Below are positions 1 to 9,200 of a stretch of DNA of 64,000 nucleotides, piece by piece. How positions within the stretch are numbered: the stretch's first letter is position 1; every line of letters begins with the position of its first letter. This DNA is from JAOAPY01 sp041492185. Its GTDB lineage: Bacteria; Acidobacteriota; Blastocatellia; Pyrinomonadales; Pyrinomonadaceae. Under the pieces are notes generated by a model, which saw only the letters and a program-made list of their open reading frames with translations, had not been told where the DNA came from and did no database searches. Both the position numbers and the translations under genes were made by a program. Where the stretch lies: the NCBI GenBank assembly GCA_041492185.1, contig JBGPWL010000016.1, positions 1 through 64,000 of the forward strand. The letters are read 5' to 3'.

Positions 1-1430
1 AGCAAATTTATCAATCCGTCACCTTGTAGTGCCGCGTTTGCTCCGGCTCGCGCCCAGAAATCAACCACTGTTTCGCGTAGCGTTTCGGCGTTCTTGCTCC
101 GCGCCAGTGCAGTTCTGAGTTTCTCGGCATCCTTCTTGACCAGTGACGAGAAACTCGTGTTTTCCGTCATCGCGCGCTTGCCGAGTTTACCTAAGCGCCG
201 CCGCCAGCTTTCGTGGCAGATGCTGATAAAAACCCGCTCGCTTTCATCGTCATACGATGCGTTCTCAACCATCTCGTTTAGCTCCTTTCGTTCGTATAAA
301 AGTTGTTCACGACTCTCTTTGTTGCTCATATAAGTCGCCAGATCGTGATACCATGTTCTTCCCTGCGCGATGTTGTCGGCGATAAACTCTCGCGCGGAAT
401 GAGTGATGACGAAATATCTCTCAGGCTCGGTCTGATTGCCCTTGCGGTCATGCTTCGCCTGAACCAGTTGCCAGCGATTTTTGAAGATCGCGTCGGCTTT
501 ACGATAATTCTCTAAGCCGCCTAGTTGACCAGAGACAACAGAGCGGACGTAAGTTCTGGATTTCTGTTTTTCGTTCCAACTCACAATGCCGAACGTAATG
601 ACTCGGCAAAGATATGACCCATTGTTAAATTCGGCGAACTGCTCCCCGACGCTACGACCTGCGAGGAAAGTAATAAATCTTAATGCTGCGTCAGAGGCAC
701 TGCTTGCATTCATTTCTAATACGTCAGTCGTCGCAACAGCCTGTCTAATTTCCGCATATAGCTCTAAATCTTTGATTTCAGGGATAACCATCGCAAGCCG
801 CGCCTTGCGTCCCTTAGCGCGTGACCTAAGTGCGTAGTAAATAACGCTTACTGGTGCGTACAGCAACGCCAACGCTAATTCAGCTGGCTCGCTTAATGTC
901 ACGCCAGCATGACGCTGAACCCCTCCGGGATATAACCAACCCAAGACTTCAACTGATTGCCGAAATGCATTCTTATTATCAATAAATTTATCCGGTGCAT
1001 CTTGATGGACAAACCATGTGATTGGCTCAAAATCCTTTATCCAACAGCGCAAGTCGTTTACCTCATAGATAAGGGTTCGCTTACTGCCCTTAGAGCGGTG
1101 CGGGCCGAATTGCAAGAAGCTATTTAGCAAGACCTCGTAGAGTTGGTGCTTCTTATCTTTTGTAGGCGCCTTTGCTGGCTCAAGCCCAGTCAGCCGGATA
1201 AATCCCTCGTCGTCTAACCAAAACGACTTTGCGATTAGACTTTCAAAAGCAACTTTTAATAGGTTGTCTTGCCAGTGCAATGTGATTTGTGCCGGCTCAA
1301 GCTGCCATTCAAGACCTTTAATCTTTACGCCTGTTTCATCAAACGTCCGCAAGGTCATGTACAAGCCGGCGAGTCCCGCCTTGTGCAGGCTGGTCATGCC
1401 CGGCGCGTTTAATCTGATCGTCATCTTCAT
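1..1430 (-). CDS. cmx8: Cas8-like large subunit, Myxan type (Cmx8), partial
   Basis: The minus-strand frame from the ATG at 1430 stays open for 476 codons to the window edge, so the C-terminus is missing. The start codon overlaps the cas3 stop by four bases (ATGA, 1427-1430), which indicates translational coupling. The N-terminus contains the segment HKAGLAGLYMTLR, which I recognise as typical of Cmx8/Cas8a1 proteins of Myxococcus-type (dev) type I systems. In such systems this protein is the large subunit of the Cascade interference complex and helps in PAM recognition and crRNA-guided DNA binding. Its position directly after cas6 and cas3 supports the call. Family members are about 500-550 residues, so little is cut off. 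The identification is from memory of the family, not a search. Confidence 0.8.
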   Translation of the reverse strand, partial: MKMTIRLNAPGMTSLHKAGLAGLYMTLRTFDETGVKIKGLEWQLEPAQITLHWQDNLLKVAFESLIAKSFWLDDEGFIRLTGLEPAKAPTKDKKHQLYEVLLNSFLQFGPHRSKGSKRTLIYEVNDLRCWIKDFEPITWFVHQDAPDKFIDNKNAFRQSVEVLGWLYPGGVQRHAGVTLSEPAELALALLYAPVSVIYYALRSRAKGRKARLAMVIPEIKDLELYAEIRQAVATTDVLEMNASSASDAALRFITFLAGRSVGEQFAEFNNGSYLCRVITFGIVSWNEKQKSRTYVRSVVSGQLGGLENYRKADAIFKNRWQLVQAKHDRKGNQTEPERYFVITHSAREFIADNIAQGRTWYHDLATYMSNKESREQLLYERKELNEMVENASYDDESERVFISICHESWRRRLGKLGKRAMTENTSFSSLVKKDAEKLRTALARSKNAETLRETVVDFWARAGANAALQGDGLINL

Positions 1431-3697
1431 AACAGCACCGCACCCGTCTTTCGGTTGTAATCAATCGCTCCCGACGGCGCGATTAACTGCCCCTTGAATT
1501 CTTGCCAATGCTCCATGCGGTCGGGGCGATAGTTCATTGGGATCGCGCGCCTGATGATCTCCGCCCGGCTTTCACGGCAAGCCTTTTCGTCTTCAGGCAG
1601 AATCACTGACACTGAATAACCGGGCTTGCGTACTTCTTCAGGCTCGGCAAGCCAGCCGGAATCAAGCCAGCCGGTGCGAGTATCCAATTGCAACTCTTCT
1701 TGCGATGACAGCGCATTGAAACGTTGCGCCAAATCAGCTTGCTGTAAAGGACGATTCAGGTTTATCAACTCGTCAATCCATTGCTTAGCAAGTTGTAATT
1801 CTTCTTCGGCATAGGGCCGCACGCCCTTCGGCGTTAGAAAGATTGCTTTCCGTGGAGTGCCCGGACATTCAGGTGTCACTCGGCGGTTTAGTCGTCCCAA
1901 GCGCTGAATCAATGCTGGAATCGGGGCGACCTCGCTAATCAGTAAATCAGCATCAAGATCAAGGGACATCTCCGCGACCTGAGTTGTCACCGCCACGATC
2001 CCAACTCTTGGTTTCCTGTGAGTAAACCAGCGAATGATTTTGCGATGCTGGCGTACACGATCCGTGTACTTGAAACGGCTGTGATAGTTTCGCGTAGGAA
2101 TGCCATAATGATCCGCAAGTGTTTGCCCGGCCTTTTGCGCACGCGCGACTGTGTTACAAATCCACAGCACGCGCTTCTTGTCTGCGATTGCCGCTTGTGC
2201 TTGGCGGTAAGCGTCTTCAATCTCGCAGCGTTGGAATTCATAGCGTGGTATTTCTTCCAAATCAGTTGGCGATGGAACTTCGCAAAGTCCGTCAATATGA
2301 AGCTGTAGAAACTTCTTGCGCTCTTTAGGCAGCGATGCGGTCATCAGCAGAAAGCTTGCGCCGGGCAATGCTCTAATCAACGCGGGCACTGCTGCCATCA
2401 TCTGGTTGTCGTAAGCGTGCAACTCATCAAACACGAAAGCGCCCGAGAGGATCGCGGGCGAGTTGTAGAGGCCGCGCCGGTTGTTGCGAATCAACGCCAA
2501 TACAGTATCAGCCGTGCAAATGACAACCTGCGGACTCCATAAGTTGAGCGACTCAATCCGCATCAAATGATCGTTTTCTTCGTCGTCGGTAACTTGAGCG
2601 ATACCTGCCAAGTCAACGATTGAACGCGAGTGAACAAGCTTTGCTTCAACATCAGTTTCGTGAACGTAGCCGAGAAAGCCTTCGGTTGCCGTGCCGGTAG
2701 TTGGATAGCAAAAGAAAAGCTTCTTATCTTTCGCGTGATGTGCTGCCCACATGTAAGCCGCTGCTGTCTTGCCAGTGCCGCATCCTGCCTCAACCAGAGT
2801 AATTCTCCTTTGAGATTGGCCAATCGCTTCCTGAAACGCGCGCGGCGTTGCGCCACGAAGGCGAGCCATTACAACCTCACTCATCTGTTCTGGCCTAACA
2901 CGCCGGGATAAAGTCGCGTGAACCCATCTTTTGATGTTCTGGCCCGTCGGTGCCATTGCGCTACCGGCCACATCCGCCGCCATGAGCAACGCTTTGATGG
3001 CAGCGGCAAAACGCCACCAAGCGGCATCTTGATTAAGCCGTCTGCGCCAGTTGTTGCTGTTGATATTGAAGCGGAACTGGCGCAAGCCTAGGTAAGTCGG
3101 CTCATCCTTGACAAGAGAGAATTGGATTTCCCGCGAGAGCAATTGCCTTTTGAAAAGACCCTGCATATCTGGATGCGTCAGCAACATACTCAGGCTCAGC
3201 CCACATCCACCGCGTAGCGCAAGCGCCGCCTTTTGCCAATCTTGATCCATCTTGAGATGATGACCGGCGACCGCTCCAATCACACAATCCAACAGCATTT
3301 CGGCCTCGTCTTCGTTACCTTCCTTCAACAGCGCCAGTGCCCAATCACGAAAAGGACTGGTCTTATCTTCCAGCAACAACGCGCTGAGAAGTTCGTGGCG
3401 CGCGGGTTGTTGCTTCGTATCGCGTTTTCCCGTCACCATCTCTTGGAAGCCTTCATTCGCCTTGCCCAGATCGTGACATAGACACGCTACTCTGAGTGCT
3501 CTGGACAGTCTCGAAAACCACTCATCAGGTGGCAGGTCAAGTTGTCTTAGAATCAACTTGCCAACAACCCCCACGATACTTGATCCGGCAAGTTCAACCG
3601 CTTGCAGGTGCGCAACTAGTCTGGCGTAGTCAGGAGCTTGTTGCTCCAGCGACTCCGCTTGCCAGCTTTTTGCTAGTAGCACTTCAAAGGTTTGCAC
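1427..3697 (-). CDS. cas3: CRISPR-associated helicase/nuclease Cas3 (HD + DExH)
   Basis: This is the interference nuclease-helicase that degrades target DNA after Cascade binding. From the GTG at 3697 the protein has 756 residues. The N-terminal HD nuclease domain shows CLCHDLGKA (H75, D76) and a second motif RHE (H101). The superfamily 2 helicase follows, with Walker A GCGTGKT near residue 305, the DExH box DELH near 422, motif III TAS, and the motif VI-like QRLGRLNRR near 600. I prefer GTG 3697 because it lies 7 bases after the cas6 stop with GGAG at good spacing. An in-frame start at 3808 would overlap cas6 by about 100 bases. The gene is coupled to cmx8 by a 4-base overlap. Confidence 0.92.
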   Translation of the reverse strand: MQTFEVLLAKSWQAESLEQQAPDYARLVAHLQAVELAGSSIVGVVGKLILRQLDLPPDEWFSRLSRALRVACLCHDLGKANEGFQEMVTGKRDTKQQPARHELLSALLLEDKTSPFRDWALALLKEGNEDEAEMLLDCVIGAVAGHHLKMDQDWQKAALALRGGCGLSLSMLLTHPDMQGLFKRQLLSREIQFSLVKDEPTYLGLRQFRFNINSNNWRRRLNQDAAWWRFAAAIKALLMAADVAGSAMAPTGQNIKRWVHATLSRRVRPEQMSEVVMARLRGATPRAFQEAIGQSQRRITLVEAGCGTGKTAAAYMWAAHHAKDKKLFFCYPTTGTATEGFLGYVHETDVEAKLVHSRSIVDLAGIAQVTDDEENDHLMRIESLNLWSPQVVICTADTVLALIRNNRRGLYNSPAILSGAFVFDELHAYDNQMMAAVPALIRALPGASFLLMTASLPKERKKFLQLHIDGLCEVPSPTDLEEIPRYEFQRCEIEDAYRQAQAAIADKKRVLWICNTVARAQKAGQTLADHYGIPTRNYHSRFKYTDRVRQHRKIIRWFTHRKPRVGIVAVTTQVAEMSLDLDADLLISEVAPIPALIQRLGRLNRRVTPECPGTPRKAIFLTPKGVRPYAEEELQLAKQWIDELINLNRPLQQADLAQRFNALSSQEELQLDTRTGWLDSGWLAEPEEVRKPGYSVSVILPEDEKACRESRAEIIRRAIPMNYRPDRMEHWQEFKGQLIAPSGAIDYNRKTGAVLL

Positions 3698-3704
3698 TTG
3701 TCGA

Positions 3705-4433
3705 TCACTCCGGGGACGAGGGCTTAATCGTCGGATTGAAGATTCCACACCCCATTGCTCGCCGTCCGCCGATGCCGAACGCTTGTAGCTTGAGCGAGTC
3801 TTCATCATTCAGATCGTGGACGGCGACTGAGAATCCGACGACCGACTTTCCGTGAATGGTTACGATTCGGCGGCGGTAGCGGCCTTGTTCGTCGCGCGGT
3901 AGTTCGGCTGTGCCTGTCACGTCGAGCGCATCAAGTTGCCGGTTCACTGCCTCAAGGAATGGATCGGCGTCGGTGAACTTCTTGATCGTCACGACGCGCG
4001 CGTAGAGCGAGGGCGCGGGTTCGAGCGGGCGAGCGACGGGGAGTCCAAGACGAATTTGGTGACCACCAATGTCTAATCGTTTGCCTGCGAGCGGCAACAC
4101 GTCGCGGTAATGGTCCGCCGGAATGCGCAGGCGCAGAGTCGCGCCGCGCTCGGGAAGAGTGATCAAGCCAGGGCCGGAAGGGAAGCCGCTGATCAATTCG
4201 ATTGCAAGCCAATCGGCTCTGTGTAATGCATTCACGGGCGGGACGCCCGTGCCACTCAATGCGGACGGGACGTCCGCGCTCCCAGCGTTCGGGTTGCTTG
4301 TTATTCGCGCGATCGCAGCGTACAAAAGGTAACCATGGTCTGCCGGCAATTGTTTGCCGCTTAGCGCAAAGCTGACGTTGACGTGTGGTTCTGATGGCGT
4401 CCGCGCGGTCGCTACGGCTGGGCTTGCACTCAT
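3705..4433 (-). CDS. cas6: CRISPR pre-crRNA endoribonuclease Cas6, Myxan type (Cmx6)
   Basis: Cas6 cleaves the CRISPR repeat transcript to make crRNAs. The 242-residue protein begins at ATG 4433 behind a strong GGAGGA site (4441-4446); an upstream in-frame start at 4502 lacks such a site. The N-terminal FALSGKQLPADHGYLLYAA and the C-terminal glycine-rich segment GIGGRRAMGCGIFNP match my recollection of Cmx6 proteins. It is the first gene of the visible cas operon. One oddity is that residues of about 45-68 read NPNAGSADVPSALSGTGVPP, which is the translation of a dispersed palindromic repeat (4234-4277) also found near 60.8, 62.6 and 63.8 kb. It sits between the AAIARI and ALHRADWLAI segments that are normally close together, so it looks like an in-frame insertion in a loop. 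Confidence 0.85.
   Translation of the reverse strand: MSASPAVATARTPSEPHVNVSFALSGKQLPADHGYLLYAAIARITSNPNAGSADVPSALSGTGVPPVNALHRADWLAIELISGFPSGPGLITLPERGATLRLRIPADHYRDVLPLAGKRLDIGGHQIRLGLPVARPLEPAPSLYARVVTIKKFTDADPFLEAVNRQLDALDVTGTAELPRDEQGRYRRRIVTIHGKSVVGFSVAVHDLNDEDSLKLQAFGIGGRRAMGCGIFNPTIKPSSPE
4230..4292. repeat. Palindromic repeat inserted in frame in cas6
   Basis: Two perfect hairpins with the same GGA loop sit in tandem: ACGGGCG/CGCCCGT at 4234-4250 and GCGGACG/CGTCCGC at 4261-4277. The adjoining bases, read on the minus strand, give GCTGGGAGCGCGGAC (up to 4286), which is shared exactly with intergenic copies at 60798, 62552 and 63756. The insert keeps the cas6 frame open. Confidence 0.8.
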
Positions 4434-4566
4434 AACGCACTCCTCCGAATTGTGATTGACTTGCTTACTCGGAGTGTGAAGAAAAGCAGGCACTGGGAGC
4501 AAAACAGTCAGTGATGGCGCTAGACTACACCCGCGGAACGAGCGCAGTAAAGCCGATCGGTGAGAT

Positions 4567-6057
4567 TCACGTTGCCTCGGCTCGAAACTCCCTGGGCAGC
4601 TTCTTCCTCGCTTCCTTCAGCCAGTGAAGTCTTACCTTCGCTTCATCGAAATTCAGCGCCTGCTGATATAGATTCCAAGCGTCAGGAATTTCACTTCGGT
4701 CGATGATGGGAATAGCTTCGAACTCGCTTTCGAGCCACTGGATCTCTCGCTGTCGTTCACGCGCAATCTCTGCTTCGTGTTCGCGCGTCCGTCGATAACG
4801 GGCGATCAATTCCCTCAATTCAACAAGGGAATCCGAAGCCAGCGCGTGATCAATTCGATGGGCTTTATCTGGCGCAAGTCGACCATCGGCGACTAGCGTA
4901 AGAATCTCCTCTTTCATGCCTTCGATCTCGTTCCGCTCACGCTCCGCCGAAAGCTCCCGCTCCCGAGCATCGTGGGCCTCGCGCTCCGCAGTAGAGACCT
5001 CTGAGTCAAGGTCAGCGGTTAGAAAACGAGCGAACCCTAAGAGATGGCTTGAAGCGGCTTCCTCAATCTGTTCGTTAAACTGTTGATGTAGTTTTCGCAG
5101 TCGCCAGAAACTTAGCCCAAACCAAAGAACACCAAGCGGCAAGATGCCAAGACGGAGAACGCGTCGCGTCAGGGTGAAAGGGCGCATCGCTCTTGCTCTG
5201 ATGAGTGCCAAGGTTTCACCGGCAGTCGGGGTTTCAGGCGCGTTAGTTCCGTCGTTTCCTGATCCGAGAACGCCGGGCAGAACATGATAGAGCACCCAAA
5301 AGTTCGGCACGTCCTTGGCTCGCGGATCGAGATTCCCCAGTTTTAGATTCTCAAGCGGGATGAGATATGCATGTTCCGGAAAGACTTTGAAATCCGGGAT
5401 CGAGCCTTGAACGCTCACCACTCCGTTCCGATCGATAGGCCGAATAATGCGTGCATCCCCACGCGGAGGATGAATCGAAAACGGGTGATCGGGGGTTACT
5501 AATACGTAAACGAAGCAAGCCAATAACTGTTCCTCTCTTGAGTACACCCAAACGACGAGCGGATGCCAACCGGGCTCGTTGTGCCAGATCATTAGCCGAG
5601 CTTGCTCTTGGACAATTCTTGTGAACGGAACTTCCACGATTCCTTTGCCTATCAGGTCAAGCATTCCTGGCGGATATGAATACTGCAGCACGCTAACTTT
5701 TGGCGGCACAACCTGCTCGTTAGAAAAACCGTATTTCGCATTTCTCAGGTTGTACTCTTCTTCGAACAGCGCCAATGTGTGCTCGTCTTCTTTTACAATT
5801 GTCGGAGTGCCAGTCTGCAAGTAATTCTGGCGCGCCAGTTCCGTGAAGAGGAGTTTGTAATAGTCGGGCTTTGGCACGATGCGCCGCGTGAGTCGGTCTA
5901 CGAAGCCAAAGACGCATCCGGTCACGATGACGACCAGCGCATAGAGCGCACCTCTTTTCAACCGGGCTCGTTTACGCTGAAGGCGTTTGGATGCGGCAAG
6001 GTCTCGCATGAAGTCTTGGTAACCGGTAAGCTTTGAAGAGCATTCGGCAACGACCAT
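4567..6057 (-). CDS. Unknown membrane protein with C-terminal coiled coil
   Basis: I do not recognise this 496-residue protein. It has a basic N-terminus (KRLQRKRARLKRG) followed by a hydrophobic segment at about 35-53. A soluble, probably external domain of about 250 residues comes next, then a second membrane segment near 308-326 (LGILPLGVLWFGLSFW). The C-terminal 160 residues are rich in Glu, Arg and Ala and look like a long coiled coil. The outer domain mentions tyrosine-rich stretches but no motif I can name. It stands alone, about 130 bases upstream of the cas operon on the same strand, and I see no reason to link it to CRISPR. A later start at Met17 (6009) is possible. Confidence 0.7.
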   Translation of the reverse strand: MVVAECSSKLTGYQDFMRDLAASKRLQRKRARLKRGALYALVVIVTGCVFGFVDRLTRRIVPKPDYYKLLFTELARQNYLQTGTPTIVKEDEHTLALFEEEYNLRNAKYGFSNEQVVPPKVSVLQYSYPPGMLDLIGKGIVEVPFTRIVQEQARLMIWHNEPGWHPLVVWVYSREEQLLACFVYVLVTPDHPFSIHPPRGDARIIRPIDRNGVVSVQGSIPDFKVFPEHAYLIPLENLKLGNLDPRAKDVPNFWVLYHVLPGVLGSGNDGTNAPETPTAGETLALIRARAMRPFTLTRRVLRLGILPLGVLWFGLSFWRLRKLHQQFNEQIEEAASSHLLGFARFLTADLDSEVSTAEREAHDARERELSAERERNEIEGMKEEILTLVADGRLAPDKAHRIDHALASDSLVELRELIARYRRTREHEAEIARERQREIQWLESEFEAIPIIDRSEIPDAWNLYQQALNFDEAKVRLHWLKEARKKLPREFRAEAT

Positions 6058-6282
6058 TCTATTGCAGGGGTCAAGTTTCTCAACGGTGGGAGCCCTGCGG
6101 ACCGTCGGCCCTCATTAAGCGGATCTTTTAACCCTTGCTACTCACACAGTTAAACAGACCTGACTTCAAGTTCTTGTTGACATTCTAAGCAAGACCAACT
6201 TATAGTGGCTCACCCGTACGCGGCCTCCGGCGCCCTGCTTGTTTCAGGCCGAGGCTAGCCGGTAAGATAAGACCCGTAACGC

Positions 6283-9200
6283 ATGTTCAAACTTCAACGG
6301 CTAGAGATTACCGGCTTCAAATCCTTCGCGGACTACACAGAAATTATCTTTACAGGTGACGGCATCACCGCCGTTGTCGGCCCGAATGGCTGCGGCAAAA
6401 GCAACGTCGCCGACGCCATCGCCTGGGTGTTAGGCGAGCAGCGGCCCAAGTATTTGCGGGGCGGTGATATGAAAGACGTCATCTTTCAAGGCTCGCGCAA
6501 TCGTCCACCCAGTGGCATGGCCGAAGTCGTGATGCATCTCGTGCGCGACGAGAACGTCGAACATGAGCCCGACATCGAAGACATAGACTCCACGCTCGAA
6601 GCGATCGATCAGCACACCGTCAATTTCGACGAAGTGAGAACGGAAGAGAGCGGGGTCGAGTTAGTGGCGCAGGAGACAGCGGAAAGTACCGCTGATGCCA
6701 GCGCGATCCCTGAAGTTGCTGCCGGCGAAACAACGGATGCGCCGGTTGCTAATCGGAAGCAAACTCCCAAACGACACTGGCGACGCAGGAATCTCGCGCT
6801 TGAGTTCGCGCCCGGCGAAGCGGTTTCGGTGACGCGCCGGTTGTATCGCTCAGGTGAGAGCGAGTATCTCCTAAACGATCGTCCCTGCCGTCTGCGCGAT
6901 ATCCAGGATTTATTCTCAGGCACAGGTTTGTCCGGCGGCCACTATGCGATTATCGAGCAGGGCCGTATCGGTCAAATTCTTTCCGCCAAGCCAATGGACC
7001 GCCGCACGATCATCGAAGAAGCGGCCGGCATCACAAAGTTTCGCGTGCGCCAGCGCGCGACCGAAGCAAGGCTGGAATCCGCGCGCACCAACTTATCGCG
7101 CATCTCCGACATCATTGCCGAGATCGATCGCCAGGTTAACAGCCTGCGTCGGCAGGCGGCGAAAGCGCGCCGTTATCACGTCTTGCGCGAGCAATTGCGC
7201 GAGCTGCTCCGCAGCGTTTATGTCGCCGACGATCGAAAGCTGACTGGTTTGCTTGAGCAAACGCAAACGCAACTCGAAGAAGTGAGTCGCAAAGAACGCG
7301 CGCTGGCTGAAGAGTTGGCGCAGCGAGAAGAAGAGAGTCGCAACGCCACCCACGAAGCCCGCCGGTTTGAAGATGAATTGGCTGATGCTCGCGCTGTCGT
7401 TGCCGAGGCCGCTTTGCAGCGAGATCGGCAGGTGCGCGAGCGCGCGTATCAGGAAGAACAGATAGTCGAGCTCGAAAAGCGACGCGCCGAGGTGCAGGCG
7501 GAGATCGAGACGCTCTCCGCGCGCCTGGTCAGGGTCGATGCGGAATTGGAAACGTTGCGCGAACAAGATGCAACGATGCGCGAGGAAAGCGAGGCGAGCG
7601 CGCTCGCGCTAAGCACCGCCGAGCAGGCATACGCCGAAAAACTCGCCACCGCCGCAAACGCCGAGGCGGACATCGAGCGAGCGCGCACCGATCTCCTGAC
7701 GCACACCGCGATTGCCGAAAGACTGCGCGAGATCGCTCACCAGCTTAAAGGCACGCTCGAGCGGCTCGCTCTTCAAGCGGAGGGTCTGGGACGTGAAGGC
7801 GAGCGCGCGGCTGCGCAGCATGACGAGCGCAAAGCAGAAGCTGACAAACTTGGCGCGGAGATTCTGGTGGCGCGCGAGCACATCACCGGTTTGAACTCTG
7901 AACGCGAGACGGCGGTTGATGCGGTCGTGCAGGGCCATGAACGGGTCAGCGACACCGACGCAGAACTAACGCGCGTGCGTGACGAATATTCGCGCACCAG
8001 GCATCGGCTCGAGAGTCTGGAAGAACTTGATGCGCGCCGCGCCTATTATTCTTCCGCGGTGCAGTTTATCTTTTCTGAAACTGAAACTCCGCGTGACTTT
8101 CATTTCATCGGCACGCTGGCCGACGCGCTCAATGTTGACGCGAAATGGGAGCGCGCAGTTGAAGGGGTCTTTGGCTCGTCGCTGCAATCGATAGTGGTGC
8201 CAACTCCCGAAGATGCGGTGCGCGCTGCCCGTTGGTTGCGCGAGAGCAATGCCGGACGCGCGAGTTTTCTCGTCGCGGGCCTGCATGGCGCCAGTGACGA
8301 GGCAGGCGTGGCGGCAGCCTTCAGGATCGAAGAGCGTGCGCCGGCGACGATCTCGTATGCGGACGATGAGCTTGAAAATTTGCGGGTTGGCGATCTGCTC
8401 GGCGCACCGCGCGAACTGCTGGCGGTGCTCAATCGCACACTCGCGCCGAAGATGAACGCTCGGCTCGCCCTGAGTCTGGACGATGCGATGACGAAATCGC
8501 TCGCCGACGGCGAGATCTATGTAACGCTGAATGGCGATTGGGTGGCGACCGGACAGTTAGTCAACGCCGGCGATGCTCGCGCGCTGGAAGAAGGCGCTGG
8601 ACTGCTCGCCTTCAAACGAGAGCTGCGCGAATTGGAAGGGCGCGCCGAAACTCTAAAAGCGGAATTGAATCGGGCTGAACAGGCAGTCAAAGAAGCGCGT
8701 GCGCGACTCGTTGGTCTCGAAGACGCGGTGGTCCTGCTCAACGAAGCGATCGGGCGCGAAGAGCGATTGGCGATCGCGCGCGAACTTGCAGCCACTGGTC
8801 TGGCGCAGGAGATCGAGCGCGCCGAACGTCACGTGCGCATCGTGACGGACGATACGGCGCGACTGGAGGCAGAGCGCAGCGAGGTCGAGGAGCGTCGCCA
8901 GAAGGCGTTGACGGACGCCGAAAGCGCTGAGGCCGCGCGCCTCGCCGCGACCGAAACCGTCACGCGCGCATCCGCGCTGTTAATGGAAGCGCGACGCGAT
9001 GCCGAAATAAAGAACGAAGGGCTGGGCGAACAACGCGCCGCCGCCGCGGCCGCAGCCGAGCGACGCCGCGCCACTGCCGGCGAGCTGCGCCGGATGGAAG
9101 CGGAACGCGCGGACCTGAGCGCGCGCATCGATCGGCATTCGCGCGAGCTGGTCGAGATGACGGGTCGGATTGAAGAACTGCGCCAATCAATTGCAGAGAT

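Noticed and set aside
1..4566. A CRISPR array near the cas genes
   Set aside because: I looked for regularly spaced repeats in 1-4566 and up to 6282 and saw none; the array must be outside the window if it exists.
8030..9130. Ala/Arg/Ser-rich antisense frames inside smc
   Set aside because: They result from the high-GC third positions of the coiled-coil coding sequence.
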